This document shows positions 1-8,392 of a DNA stretch of 64,000 nucleotides, piece by piece. The stretch is taken from positions 62,001 through 126,000 of the forward strand of contig CAWBWU010000005.1 of NCBI GenBank assembly GCA_963792655.1, given 5' to 3'. The DNA comes from DOZZ01 sp963792655 (lineage in GTDB: Bacteria; Acidobacteriota; Terriglobia; Bryobacterales; Bryobacteraceae). The translations under genes were made by a program, and so were the position numbers. The notes below the pieces were generated by a model. That model made no database searches. It saw only the letters and a program-made list of their open reading frames with translations, and was not told where the DNA came from. Within the stretch, counting starts at the first letter, position 1; each line of letters opens with the position of its first letter.

Positions 1-82
1 ACCCGTGACAACTGATACAGCCTTCTTCGGCGCGCAGCGATACACGCAAAGCACAGCAACACGAGCGCGCGAGAAAGCATGG

Positions 83-2155
83 TCAAAACCGGAACCGGAC
101 GCTCGTGAACAGTGACAACAGTGTTTGCCCTGTGTAGATGTCACGAAAGCCGCGAAAGGGAAAGAACGCATTGAAGCCCGCGGTGATGCTGATGTTCTCC
201 GAGAGCGGCGGACGGTAAGTGATGCCAATGCCCGAGTCCGCTCCTACGCCGTGGTGAATCGGGCGCTGGAAGAGAACGAACTCGAGCGGTTCCGTATGCG
301 CGAACTTGACCAGGTTCAAATTCACGAATGCGCGCAGCTTCGGCGTAACATCGGCGTCTACGCCTGCATTGTAGAGATACAGGCCCGGGTTCACGAAGTT
401 CGCCTGCCCTTGTGTTTTGCTGGCGCGGAGGCTGGGATTCAAACTGTCGTTGCTGACGAGCGCTACGCCGCTTCCAGTGAGGCGAATGCCCTCGCGGTTC
501 CAGAAGCTGAAGATGCCGCCGGCGAAGTTGGGCGTGTCGAAGATCGCGTCGAAGCCACGGGCGGTTCCGTCATCCGGTTTGCTGTCGCCCGACGCATAGT
601 AGAACGAAACGCGATAGCGCAGCCAGTCACGATCGAGCGAAAGTTCCGCAGCGGCCATCTGGGCGTTGATGTCTACGGGGCGGTCGGCCACTCCGTTCAA
701 CTTGTCGTGCCCGAGCACCTGATAAAAAGCATGTGTCAGGTTGAGCTTGCCGATATGTCCGTCGCCGGTGAGCCCGTAGTAGTAAGCGCGAATCGAGTGC
801 GGCCGAACGGATCCGAGCGGCGCGGGCCGCACAAGGAAGTTGTTGGTGTCGTACTGAACGGTGGCGTCGTCTTTGTCGTAGTGAAAGCTCACCTGAATGG
901 TGTAGCCGTGCGCCAGGAAATCCTGCCGGTACAAGTTGGCAATGTAGACCTGCTGATGCCGGTACTCGAAGGTGTTCAGGCCGCTGTTGGAATCTTTCTC
1001 GAGCATCGCAAACGCCGCGACATTGTATTGATACCGGTTCGATTTCAGGTTCCCGAATACGCGCAACCCAGGCTCCTGATCGTTGAAGATGAAGCCGCGA
1101 AAGTCGCTGCTGAAGCTTTGAATGCCCGCCCGCGCAGAGACGAAGTCGAACGCGTGGCCAAAGTCTTTCAGCTTCACCTCAGCAAAACCTTCCTGCAATC
1201 CAACATGCGAATCCAGGCGCCCGGTGCCAAATGCCGGATCGGCGTTGACGATTCCCAACTCCTGCGCGGCGAAGTAGTTCACGTTGATCTCGGGCGTGAA
1301 GCGAATCTGCCAGTCAATGGGCCGGAACGCAGTGTCGCCACGAAACAATGAAACGGAGAAGGCCAGATTCTGGCTGAGAAAAAATTGGCCGGGACGGCCG
1401 AAAAAATCATAACTGTCGGGCCGCTCCGAAGGGACGTTGCTGGGCGTCGGCAATTTGCGGCCGTCGAGAAACGTCGTGCTCACCAGATTGAAATTGAGGA
1501 ACGTGCGGTTGCCGATGATCGGATAGTCGCCCTTCAAACGATTGCGGTGAAACGGATCGTAGAAGTGTCCCTTCGTGGAGCCTGCGCGTTCGGGAAAGCG
1601 GTAACGCCAGCGGTCGGGCATGGGGAAGAACACGCGCTCATCGCCCGGCAGCGGCTCGACGGGCACTGCGATGATCGTTGAGCCGCTCGAAGATCGCACC
1701 ACGTTGCGCTTGTCGGCGGGCTCTGAAGTCACCTCGCCGGGGGCCGCGGGTTCGATACCGGGCGTAGGCAGCGCGCGTTCTTTCGTGTCCGGTGCCGGCG
1801 ATGCTTTCAAGGTCAGGACCAGCGCCTGCACCTGACCAGCCTGCAGCGCGATTCCCGATTGCTCGGTCGCTTCGTAGCCGGCAAGTTCCGCACGCGCGGT
1901 ATACACAGAGGGCGCGAGTTCGCCGATCAGGAACACACCATCGCCCGTAGTGACTTTCGTGGTGACGAATCCGCGCGCGTCGGTCAGCTTGACTTCCGCG
2001 CCGCTCAGACCGCGGCCAGCTTCATCTTGAACAACTCCTTGCAGCGCAGCCGTCGTTACCGTACGTTGTCGCGGCAGCCGCTGCGGCGGTACTTGCGGCA
2101 GCGCGGCTGGTGTGGACAGCGCCATCAACATCGCGGCTGAGGCGAACAGGACCAT
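83..2155 (-). CDS. Outer-membrane beta-barrel protein with N-terminal carboxypeptidase-regulatory-like domain
   Basis: This 690-residue protein starts with a hydrophobic export signal (about residues 1-20). A carboxypeptidase-regulatory-like beta-sandwich follows (about 36-115, beginning LQGVVQDEAGRG). After a Pro-rich linker comes a long region rich in alternating aromatic and polar residues (about 180-690) that ends in F-R-F, the terminal-aromatic signature of outer-membrane barrels. The fold is inferred from pattern; no specific substrate is recognised. It is the last gene of a leftward set and its ATG lies 4 bp after the stop of the GlcG-like gene, so co-transcription is likely. With a multiheme cytochrome two genes upstream, a role as an outer-membrane conduit or porin is possible but unproven. 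The 82 bases beyond its stop hold nothing recognisable. Confidence 0.7.
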   Translation of the reverse strand: MVLFASAAMLMALSTPAALPQVPPQRLPRQRTVTTAALQGVVQDEAGRGLSGAEVKLTDARGFVTTKVTTGDGVFLIGELAPSVYTARAELAGYEATEQSGIALQAGQVQALVLTLKASPAPDTKERALPTPGIEPAAPGEVTSEPADKRNVVRSSSGSTIIAVPVEPLPGDERVFFPMPDRWRYRFPERAGSTKGHFYDPFHRNRLKGDYPIIGNRTFLNFNLVSTTFLDGRKLPTPSNVPSERPDSYDFFGRPGQFFLSQNLAFSVSLFRGDTAFRPIDWQIRFTPEINVNYFAAQELGIVNADPAFGTGRLDSHVGLQEGFAEVKLKDFGHAFDFVSARAGIQSFSSDFRGFIFNDQEPGLRVFGNLKSNRYQYNVAAFAMLEKDSNSGLNTFEYRHQQVYIANLYRQDFLAHGYTIQVSFHYDKDDATVQYDTNNFLVRPAPLGSVRPHSIRAYYYGLTGDGHIGKLNLTHAFYQVLGHDKLNGVADRPVDINAQMAAAELSLDRDWLRYRVSFYYASGDSKPDDGTARGFDAIFDTPNFAGGIFSFWNREGIRLTGSGVALVSNDSLNPSLRASKTQGQANFVNPGLYLYNAGVDADVTPKLRAFVNLNLVKFAHTEPLEFVLFQRPIHHGVGADSGIGITYRPPLSENISITAGFNAFFPFRGFRDIYTGQTLLSLFTSVRFRF

Positions 2156-2159
2156 GCGA

Positions 2160-3629
2160 TCAGTTCGTCGGATTGCGCGGGAACTTCCAGTAAGGAAGAC
2201 GAATCCGGCGGATCATCACGCGGTCGGCGCGAATCGGTTCTGGAGCCGGGAACAGCGCGGCACCGGCGGCTGTCGCAAAGTCGTCTTGATCTACGCCATC
2301 GCCGCTCACACCCAACCCGCCGACCAGCACTCCGTCGCGATACAAAGGCGCGCTCCCCGGGAAGAACACGATGCCGCTCTGGTTCGGGTTTGCCGGTTGC
2401 CTTCCCTGTGTGCAGGGATGCGTAGTGTCGTACTGATACAGCTCGAAGAAAGGCCCAGGCGCGGTGAAGTTGATGCCGGGTGAGAACAGAGGCTGTGCGC
2501 CGAAGCTGATGGTTCGGTTAGTGACTGCAGTGTTCTCAGGAACACCTGGCAAGTCGATCGGGTCGCGATTTGGGCCGCTGAAGTAGATGACGTTTCGTGC
2601 TTTCGTCGCCGCCACGTCGACGCTAAACAGTGTTGCATCCGGCATTCGATAGAGCCCGATAATCGTGCCGTCGAGGTCCGCAACTGAGATCACAAATCTG
2701 GCGCGCGCTCCGATCGGCAATCGAATGACCGCGCGAATCTGATTGCCCACGTTGACGGCAGTCTGGATGATGCGGTCTACCTCACTCGCACTTAACCCAC
2801 CTTGCGGACCATCGGCGGGAGCCACCAGGTAGCCTTCAGGAGCAGGACCCGGGCTATCCTTCGGCCCCACCGTGAACGCGCCGTCAAACTGCCCAGTGTT
2901 TACTCCGTCAGGCCGGGTTCTTTGATTGGCGAAGGGCAGATGGATGCCGGCAATGATGACAACGCCCGGGGCTGCCGGAGTCGGACCGAACCCCGCGCCG
3001 ACCGCGCCCGTGAATGCAGCATACTCGTCAACTTCAGGCGTTCCGCCGACAACACCGACGCCGCCGACGAGCACGCCGTTTTTGAAGAGCGGAATGCCGC
3101 CCGGGTTGACTGCATTGGGATCGCTATCTACCAGATCTTTCTTGCCGGTGATGATACCCAGACCAGGCGCCGTGCCATCAATCGAAGTGGACGCGGGGAG
3201 CATCTGACCATCGATGTAGTTATTGCTGAGGGGACAGCCACGATTGGTGTTCTCGATTCCGTAGAGCGCAGCGTTCGGCGTGTAGTTGATGCCAGGCGGA
3301 AAGTGAATGCCGCTGATGAAGCGCACGGTTCGTGACGAAAGCGGGGCCTGATCGTTGCTGAAGAATGCTCCTGTGCGTGCAAGAGCAACCGCCAGTTCAC
3401 CTGAATCGACCGACTGGCTGAAGTTGCCGACGGCTTGATCAGGAGCACCGGCTTTGCGGTAGATCGCGAGTATGTCGCCCTGACGGTCGGTCACTGCGAT
3501 CACGAGCGGGGTGTCAACGGACTCGGCCGCTTGTTGCACAACGCTGCGTACATCGTCCTGGGTAAGTATCGTTTGTCCGGCGGCGCACGCCGGGATCATG
3601 ATGGCAAGCAAACCAAGAAGCGGCTTCAT
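2160..3629 (-). CDS. Secreted protein with two GlcG/HbpS-type heme-binding-like domains
   Basis: This 489-residue protein has a signal peptide (MKPLLGLLAIMIPACAAGQ) and two copies of a GlcG/HbpS-like domain (about residues 20-240 and 275-489). The repeats share landmarks: LTQDDVRSVVQQA against LSASEVDRIIQTA, FPPGINYTPNAALY against FSPGINFTAPGPFFELY, and LFKNGVLVGGVGV against LYRDGVLVGGLGV. Family members are small proteins linked to heme or cobalamin binding or glycolate metabolism; the biochemical role of this exported tandem form is not known. The ATG at 3629 is preferred over an upstream in-frame codon because GAGGTG lies at the right distance before it. It follows the cytochrome stop by 4 bp, so it belongs to that operon. 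Confidence 0.75.
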   Translation of the reverse strand: MKPLLGLLAIMIPACAAGQTILTQDDVRSVVQQAAESVDTPLVIAVTDRQGDILAIYRKAGAPDQAVGNFSQSVDSGELAVALARTGAFFSNDQAPLSSRTVRFISGIHFPPGINYTPNAALYGIENTNRGCPLSNNYIDGQMLPASTSIDGTAPGLGIITGKKDLVDSDPNAVNPGGIPLFKNGVLVGGVGVVGGTPEVDEYAAFTGAVGAGFGPTPAAPGVVIIAGIHLPFANQRTRPDGVNTGQFDGAFTVGPKDSPGPAPEGYLVAPADGPQGGLSASEVDRIIQTAVNVGNQIRAVIRLPIGARARFVISVADLDGTIIGLYRMPDATLFSVDVAATKARNVIYFSGPNRDPIDLPGVPENTAVTNRTISFGAQPLFSPGINFTAPGPFFELYQYDTTHPCTQGRQPANPNQSGIVFFPGSAPLYRDGVLVGGLGVSGDGVDQDDFATAAGAALFPAPEPIRADRVMIRRIRLPYWKFPRNPTN

Positions 3630-3633
3630 AATT

Positions 3634-4959
3634 TCACCTCGGCAGCGCGGCAGCGACATTTCGCATCTGGCGCGCGAACGGTCCCGGTTGATACGACGAC
3701 GGATTTTCGAGTAGAGGGAACAGCCCGCCGATCGCGCTCTTCAATTGCGCGCCGCCGCTTGACTGTCCCTCGTTCGAGTACGCGAGATAGAGCGCGTCCA
3801 ACACCATGGCAGCCTGCTCGGCCGAGCGTTCACCTTGCGCAGCGATGCGATCTGCATCCGCAGCGATAGCGTGCATCAACTGAAGTGAACTCGCGCTATC
3901 GATCGGCGTGCCGGTCAACCGGCGTGCAACGCGGTCTGCGGCGTTTGCAGCCGCGTCGGCAGATGCCGCGATCTGTGCACTGTCGGCATGGATGTCGCTC
4001 ACGAGTGCATTGACGCGCGAGACCTCTGCCGCAAGCTGTTGCGATTCATTGGAGTCAAGTTGGGCAGCAATCACTCGCAGTACTGCGAAACGTGACCCGT
4101 TCCAGGGCGGGCTGCCGGGCTTGCGGCCTGCGAAGCCACGTTCCTGACGCCAGCTATCTTTCGAGTTCGTCAAACTGTGATGGCAGGAAAAACAATCGAG
4201 ATCTCCATACTCAGGCCATGCTCTCCGCGCATCGCGGGCAATGCGGCGCATGTTTTCTCGCAACTGCACCGCCTGACCGACGGCAAGCGTGCGAACGCGG
4301 ATGCCAGGATCGTTCGCTGCGGGTTCCTTCCAATGACGCGGTTCAACGGCGGAGAAAGAATCCAGTTCGAAGTAAAGGTCAGGATGGCCGGCGGCGAGCA
4401 TCTCGTGCGTCACGGCTCGGTTCGCATCACCCAGGTGGCACGATAGACACTTCTCACTGCGCTTGATCAGATCGCGGGTATCGTACATACCCGCACGGAC
4501 CGATTTCGCGTAGTCCCATTTCTGGGTGGTGTGCGGGCCGAGCCAGTTCGAGGCCGCGCCATGACAGTTCTCACAGCTCACGCCATCGGTCACATCGAAG
4601 CTTCGGGCTTTCTCGTCCGGGGGAACGTCTAGTGCGTGGCACGTGAGGCAGCGAGCGGATTTCTCGGGCTCCACACCGAGGATTCGGCCGATGCGCCTGG
4701 ATTGATCTCCGGCAAGTACGCGGAATGCTTTCGCATGGCGGTCCTGCAGAGCCCACGTGCTGTATTCGTTTTGTAGAACCGATGACGTGTTTCGCGGCTG
4801 CACGCCGCCGTGGCAACTGGACGAACTACACGATCCCGCTCCGGTATATCTGTTGTCGGGCGTTTGCGTGATGAGCTGCGCGCTCAACCGCGATAGCGTA
4901 ATCACCGTAAGCAGCAACCAGCAGGTTGCGGCCAAACGCGGCAAGGCAATAACTTTCAA
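3634..4959 (-). CDS. Exported multiheme cytochrome c (cytochrome c554-like, five heme motifs)
   Basis: This 441-residue protein has an N-terminal signal peptide and five c-type heme attachment sites. Four are ordinary CXXCH motifs: CLTCH near 104, CENCH near 129, CLSCH near 171 and CFSCH near 256. The first site is unusual, C44-SSSS-C49-H50, a CX4CH spacing. Spacing and extra histidines (for example in EMLAAGHPD) resemble the cytochrome c554/NrfB-like family that moves electrons in the periplasm. The C-terminal part (about 290-441) is an alpha-helical, Ala-rich region without heme motifs. The start is a TTG at 4959 with no clear ribosome site, so the exact start is uncertain. It is first in a leftward operon with the GlcG-like and barrel genes. 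Confidence 0.8.
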   Translation of the reverse strand: MKVIALPRLAATCWLLLTVITLSRLSAQLITQTPDNRYTGAGSCSSSSCHGGVQPRNTSSVLQNEYSTWALQDRHAKAFRVLAGDQSRRIGRILGVEPEKSARCLTCHALDVPPDEKARSFDVTDGVSCENCHGAASNWLGPHTTQKWDYAKSVRAGMYDTRDLIKRSEKCLSCHLGDANRAVTHEMLAAGHPDLYFELDSFSAVEPRHWKEPAANDPGIRVRTLAVGQAVQLRENMRRIARDARRAWPEYGDLDCFSCHHSLTNSKDSWRQERGFAGRKPGSPPWNGSRFAVLRVIAAQLDSNESQQLAAEVSRVNALVSDIHADSAQIAASADAAANAADRVARRLTGTPIDSASSLQLMHAIAADADRIAAQGERSAEQAAMVLDALYLAYSNEGQSSGGAQLKSAIGGLFPLLENPSSYQPGPFARQMRNVAAALPR

Positions 4960-5000
4960 ACCGGACCCAATAGCAGTTTGCTTAATGAGTCAAGCGGATG

Positions 5001-5273
5001 TCAACGCATCCGGCTTACTTCGATTAATGAGACGTCTCCAACAGCCTCGGATGAGCGCGAATCAGCTACACCCGGCTGAGCCGGTGTGGAACTCCCCAGT
5101 GCACGTTGAATCGACAGAAGTGATTGGCTGAACTCTTGATGATTCACCTTTTGCACCCCGGAGTCACGCGCCTTGAAAAACTGGCCGAGCGCGAAACCGG
5201 CGATCACGCTCACCACAACGTAGCCGAACAATCCCACGGCGATGGGGAAAACAACAAAATCGGGCAGGCTCAC
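5001..5273 (-). CDS. Small single-pass membrane protein of unknown function
   Basis: This 90-residue protein starts with GTG. It has one long hydrophobic segment (about residues 6-30, FVVFPIAVGLFGYVVVSVIAG) followed by a polar tail containing AQPG and SSEAVG. No family is recognised. It lies between the cytochrome operon and the glycosyltransferase gene on the same strand, with short gaps (about 40 and 31 bp), so it could be co-transcribed with either. The coding call rests on the strand, the spacing and the clear membrane segment. Confidence 0.45.
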   Translation of the reverse strand: MSLPDFVVFPIAVGLFGYVVVSVIAGFALGQFFKARDSGVQKVNHQEFSQSLLSIQRALGSSTPAQPGVADSRSSEAVGDVSLIEVSRMR

Positions 5274-5304
5274 GCCACTCTATCGGCAGCAGCGCTCCAG
5301 AACT

Positions 5305-6600
5305 TTAGCCGGCCCTCGCAGTTTGCACCGGGCTCGCCGCGATGGTGAATTCGGAACTCTTCAAGGTGGTGACACGGCTGAGTGCCCCGTTGCGCAGGCG
5401 AAGTTCGGCCACTACTGACTCGATGGCATCGATCCGGCGGCTTTCCGGCCAATTCTTACGAATTCGTTCGGCAAAACGTAAGTCCTCCAGGAACTGCCCG
5501 AACGGCACACTACGATCGATCTGCACCTTATCGTTCGACAAGCCGAGAGCCGCTGCGACCTGCTGCTTCAGAATGCTCTGGTGGGACGCGCTCCTGACGC
5601 CCGCGTACAAACGGCGCAACTGCGAGCGCGTGGTGAAGAAGTTTTGCCAGAAAGCCCCGTTCTCGACACAGTGCCGCCCCTGGGTGCGGCTTTGACTTTT
5701 CCAGATTCGTAGTTGCCAGGCAAAACCGACGCTCGCCCGGCCCCGCAACCTACCGGCTGTCACAACCCTGACGTGAGTGCTATGGCGAAAACGAGCGTCG
5801 ACTCGGACCAACGCATCGTAGAAGGCGACGTCTTCCAGCATTGGGGCAGCCGGCATCCCGCCGGCCTTCTCATAGGCAGCAGCTGTACAGCATAAGCTCG
5901 CGCCGAAGTGTTGATCGTGACGCGGCCACTCGTCCCAAGGCACGGGATCGAGCAATGTTTCCAGGCGCGACAACAGGGAATGGTATTCCTGATCGGCAAG
6001 GTAAGCCTGCTGCGTCAAACTATCCAGTCGGCGGCGATCTTCCCCGGCCATCTCGATTTGTCCGCCCACGGCATCAGCGCCCGCGTGAATTTCGCGCATA
6101 TTCTGGGCGATCCAGTCCGGCGCAACTCGTGTGTCGGCATCGGTCGAAAGAATCAGCGCCTGCGGTCGGCCGATCGCAATCAGCCTTCGGTACGCCTCAT
6201 CCATGAGCGCGCGCCGCGCCGTTCCTGCATGCGCCTCGGCTGCCGGAAACTGCCGCTCGATCAGTTTCAACGACAGTTGCGGGTGCTCCGCGCGAAAGCG
6301 TTGCGCGATGGCGACTGAACCGTCCGTGCAGTTGTTCAGCAAAAGCAAAACTTCATAGCTGCCGCGCGGCAACTGCTTGCCGTCCAAATCCCGCTGCGCC
6401 AGCAGAGAATGGAGAGCGCCGGCAAGCCGGGCCTGCTCATTTCGAACGGGAACGATTACACAGGCAGTACAGGATGGCGCAGGTAAATCCGCTGTTAACA
6501 TCTGCCGCTCTCCCAAGGGAGCTGCGAGGCGCGGCGGTCCGTCTGGATTTTTACATGCGAGGTCACGCGCGACAAACAGCAGATAGAGCGCCATAAGCAC
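5305..6600 (-). CDS. Family 2 glycosyltransferase
   Basis: This 431-residue protein has a GT-A nucleotide-sugar transferase core: CVIVPVRNEQARL (about 47-59), LLLLNNCTDGS (the NNxxD substrate-binding region) and the metal-binding ILSTDADTRVAPDWI (DxD-like, about 150-164). LEDVAFYDALVRVDARF corresponds to the catalytic ED region. No transmembrane bundle for a processive synthase is seen, although the first residues (LMALYLLFVARD) are hydrophobic. The family transfers sugars to glycans or lipids; the acceptor cannot be told. The reading frame begins with GTG at 6600; ATG at 6594 or the Met near residue 34 are alternatives. It is separated from the divergent M24 peptidase gene by about 100 bp. 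Confidence 0.8.
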   Translation of the reverse strand: MLMALYLLFVARDLACKNPDGPPRLAAPLGERQMLTADLPAPSCTACVIVPVRNEQARLAGALHSLLAQRDLDGKQLPRGSYEVLLLLNNCTDGSVAIAQRFRAEHPQLSLKLIERQFPAAEAHAGTARRALMDEAYRRLIAIGRPQALILSTDADTRVAPDWIAQNMREIHAGADAVGGQIEMAGEDRRRLDSLTQQAYLADQEYHSLLSRLETLLDPVPWDEWPRHDQHFGASLCCTAAAYEKAGGMPAAPMLEDVAFYDALVRVDARFRHSTHVRVVTAGRLRGRASVGFAWQLRIWKSQSRTQGRHCVENGAFWQNFFTTRSQLRRLYAGVRSASHQSILKQQVAAALGLSNDKVQIDRSVPFGQFLEDLRFAERIRKNWPESRRIDAIESVVAELRLRNGALSRVTTLKSSEFTIAASPVQTARAG

Positions 6601-6697
6601 TGGCTCTAGACACTCGTAATGTGCGGGCGGTAACTATAGCTCGTTTAAGACAAAAGACTTACCGCAGCAAATCGGCGGACGCTACAGATTCGCTACG

Positions 6698-7963
6698 ATG
6701 ACCATACGCATGATCTCGCGCCGTTCGATTCTTTGTTCAGCAGCATTGATTGCGTTGCCTCAGGCAAAGGGGGCCGCGGTTGCCGCAATTGCCGCGCTTC
6801 CGAACCGCCGCGCCGAAGCCAAGCCCATCACCACTGAAGAGCGTGGGGCACGTTTTGAGCGGGCGCGCCGTCTGATGCACGACAACAACCTCAACGCGAT
6901 CTGCATTTCAGCGGGGACGTCTCTTTATTACTTCACCGGCATGCGCTGGTGGAGCAGCGAACGGCTCTTTCTGTTCGTGCTGCCGCAAACAGGAGCGCCC
7001 TTCTACGTAAGCCCGGCCTTCGAAGAGGAACGTGTGCGCGAACAACTGGCCCACGCTCCTGACGGTGCGAGTTCGCGCATTTACACGTGGCAGGAAGATG
7101 AGAGTCCCTACGCGCTGGTAGCCAAGGGTCTACGCGACGCGAAGGTGGCAACGGGCCGTCTCGGTCTCGATGAGCATGTGCCGTTTGTGTTTTCAAACGG
7201 CATCGCGCAAGCTGCGACCACGGTGGAGATGGTGAGTGCGACGCCCGTCACTGCCGGTTGCCGCGCACGCAAGAGCGCCGCTGAACTTGCACTCATGCAG
7301 TTGGCCAACAACATCACGTTGCAAGCGTACGAAGCGGCGTGGAGTTCTCTGCACGAGGGCATGACTACGCGCGATGCGAGCGCACTGATCGACAGCGCGT
7401 ATCAGGCGCTTGGCTTTCCCGGCGGCGCGAGCGTTCAGACGGGTGAGTACTCTGCACTGCCGCACGGGTCCGCGCAGCCGCAACAACTTCGCTCGGGTTC
7501 GATTGTGATGATCGACGACGGATGCACTGTGGAAGGCTACCAGTCGGACATCACCCGCACCTTTGTGCTTGGCAAACCGACGAGCCGCATGAATCAGGTA
7601 TTTGATGTGGTTCACCGTGCTCAGGCTGCGGCGCTCGCTGCAGCACGCCCTGGCGCGACATGCGGAAGCGTCGATGCTGCCGCGCGCGACGTCATCGACA
7701 AGGCGGGTTTCGGGCCAGGATACAGGACATTCACACACCGCGTGGGGCATGGCATCGGTCTCGATGGGCATGAGTGGCCGTATCTGGTGCGCGGCAACAC
7801 GCAGAAGCTTGAACCCGGGATGACGTTCTCTGATGAACCCGGCGTTTATCTGCGCGGCGAATTCGGCGTGCGGCTCGAGGACGATATGTACATCACGGAT
7901 GATGGCGCGCGACTGTTTACGCCGCAAAGTCCATCGCTCGAGCACCCGTTCGCACGCACCTAG
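6698..7963 (+). CDS. Exported M24 family metallopeptidase (Xaa-Pro aminopeptidase-like)
   Basis: This 421-residue protein has an N-terminal export signal with a twin-arginine flavour (SRRSILCSAALIALP). A creatinase-like N-terminal domain (about 45-180) is followed by the pita-bread catalytic domain. Metal-ligand motifs of M24 enzymes are all present: VMIDDGCTVEGYQSDITRTF (two Asp), THRVGHGIGLDGHE (His), FSDEPGVYL (Glu) and RLEDDMYI (Glu). Such enzymes remove an N-terminal residue before proline; substrates here would be periplasmic peptides if the signal is used. ATG at 6698 or 6710 are both possible. It precedes a small unknown gene by 21 bp. Confidence 0.85.
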   Translation: MTIRMISRRSILCSAALIALPQAKGAAVAAIAALPNRRAEAKPITTEERGARFERARRLMHDNNLNAICISAGTSLYYFTGMRWWSSERLFLFVLPQTGAPFYVSPAFEEERVREQLAHAPDGASSRIYTWQEDESPYALVAKGLRDAKVATGRLGLDEHVPFVFSNGIAQAATTVEMVSATPVTAGCRARKSAAELALMQLANNITLQAYEAAWSSLHEGMTTRDASALIDSAYQALGFPGGASVQTGEYSALPHGSAQPQQLRSGSIVMIDDGCTVEGYQSDITRTFVLGKPTSRMNQVFDVVHRAQAAALAAARPGATCGSVDAAARDVIDKAGFGPGYRTFTHRVGHGIGLDGHEWPYLVRGNTQKLEPGMTFSDEPGVYLRGEFGVRLEDDMYITDDGARLFTPQSPSLEHPFART

Positions 7964-7984
7964 AGTGGGACACTAAAGGGAGGC

Positions 7985-8392
7985 ATGAGCTTCCTCGACA
8001 ATCTCGAAAACTCACTCAAGGCACTCGAGGGCCGCGACAGCGATGGCATCGAAGATCGCAAGCGCCGCGACGCCGATGACGCGCGGGCGAAGGCTGCCGC
8101 GCCATGGGCCGACCGTCTCAAGAGTTCTCCTTACACGCAGGCGCTAATGTCGCAAGCAACGCGGGCCGGGTACCGGCTGCGAGCAAAGGTCACGTTGATG
8201 TGGCTCGATAGAACGCTGCGTTTTACACTGCGCGACAGCCGTCTCGAACTGCGCCCTATGCCAGATGGCGTCGAAGCGGTGTTCCTTCGCGATCGCGAGC
8301 AGGTCAGCACGCGCATGATCGACCTGTCGGGCGATCCTGCTGAGTTGCTCGACGAGTGGCTCGCCACCGTTCCGCCCGAGCCCGCCGCTTAG
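7985..8392 (+). CDS. Hypothetical cytoplasmic protein
   Basis: This 135-residue charged protein has an acidic/basic helical N-terminus (SLKALEGRDSDGIEDRKRRD) and a mixed alpha/beta remainder (LRAKVTLMWLDRTLRFTLRDSRLELRPMPDGVEAVFL). No family is recognised and no signal peptide is seen. It starts with ATG 21 bp after the M24 peptidase stop with GGGAGG just upstream, so translation and co-transcription are well supported. Its stop overlaps the stop of the convergent glycosyltransferase gene by 4 bp. Confidence 0.6.
   Translation: MSFLDNLENSLKALEGRDSDGIEDRKRRDADDARAKAAAPWADRLKSSPYTQALMSQATRAGYRLRAKVTLMWLDRTLRFTLRDSRLELRPMPDGVEAVFLRDREQVSTRMIDLSGDPAELLDEWLATVPPEPAA

Noticed and set aside
125..1351. 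A 408-codon open frame on the plus strand, antisense to the barrel gene
   Set aside because: Its translation lacks any recognisable domain and lies entirely opposite a well-supported coding frame; such shadows are common in GC-rich DNA.
7193..7945. A 250-codon minus-strand frame within the M24 peptidase gene
   Set aside because: The plus strand carries all M24 metal-ligand motifs; the antisense product has an Arg/Ala-rich, non-family composition.
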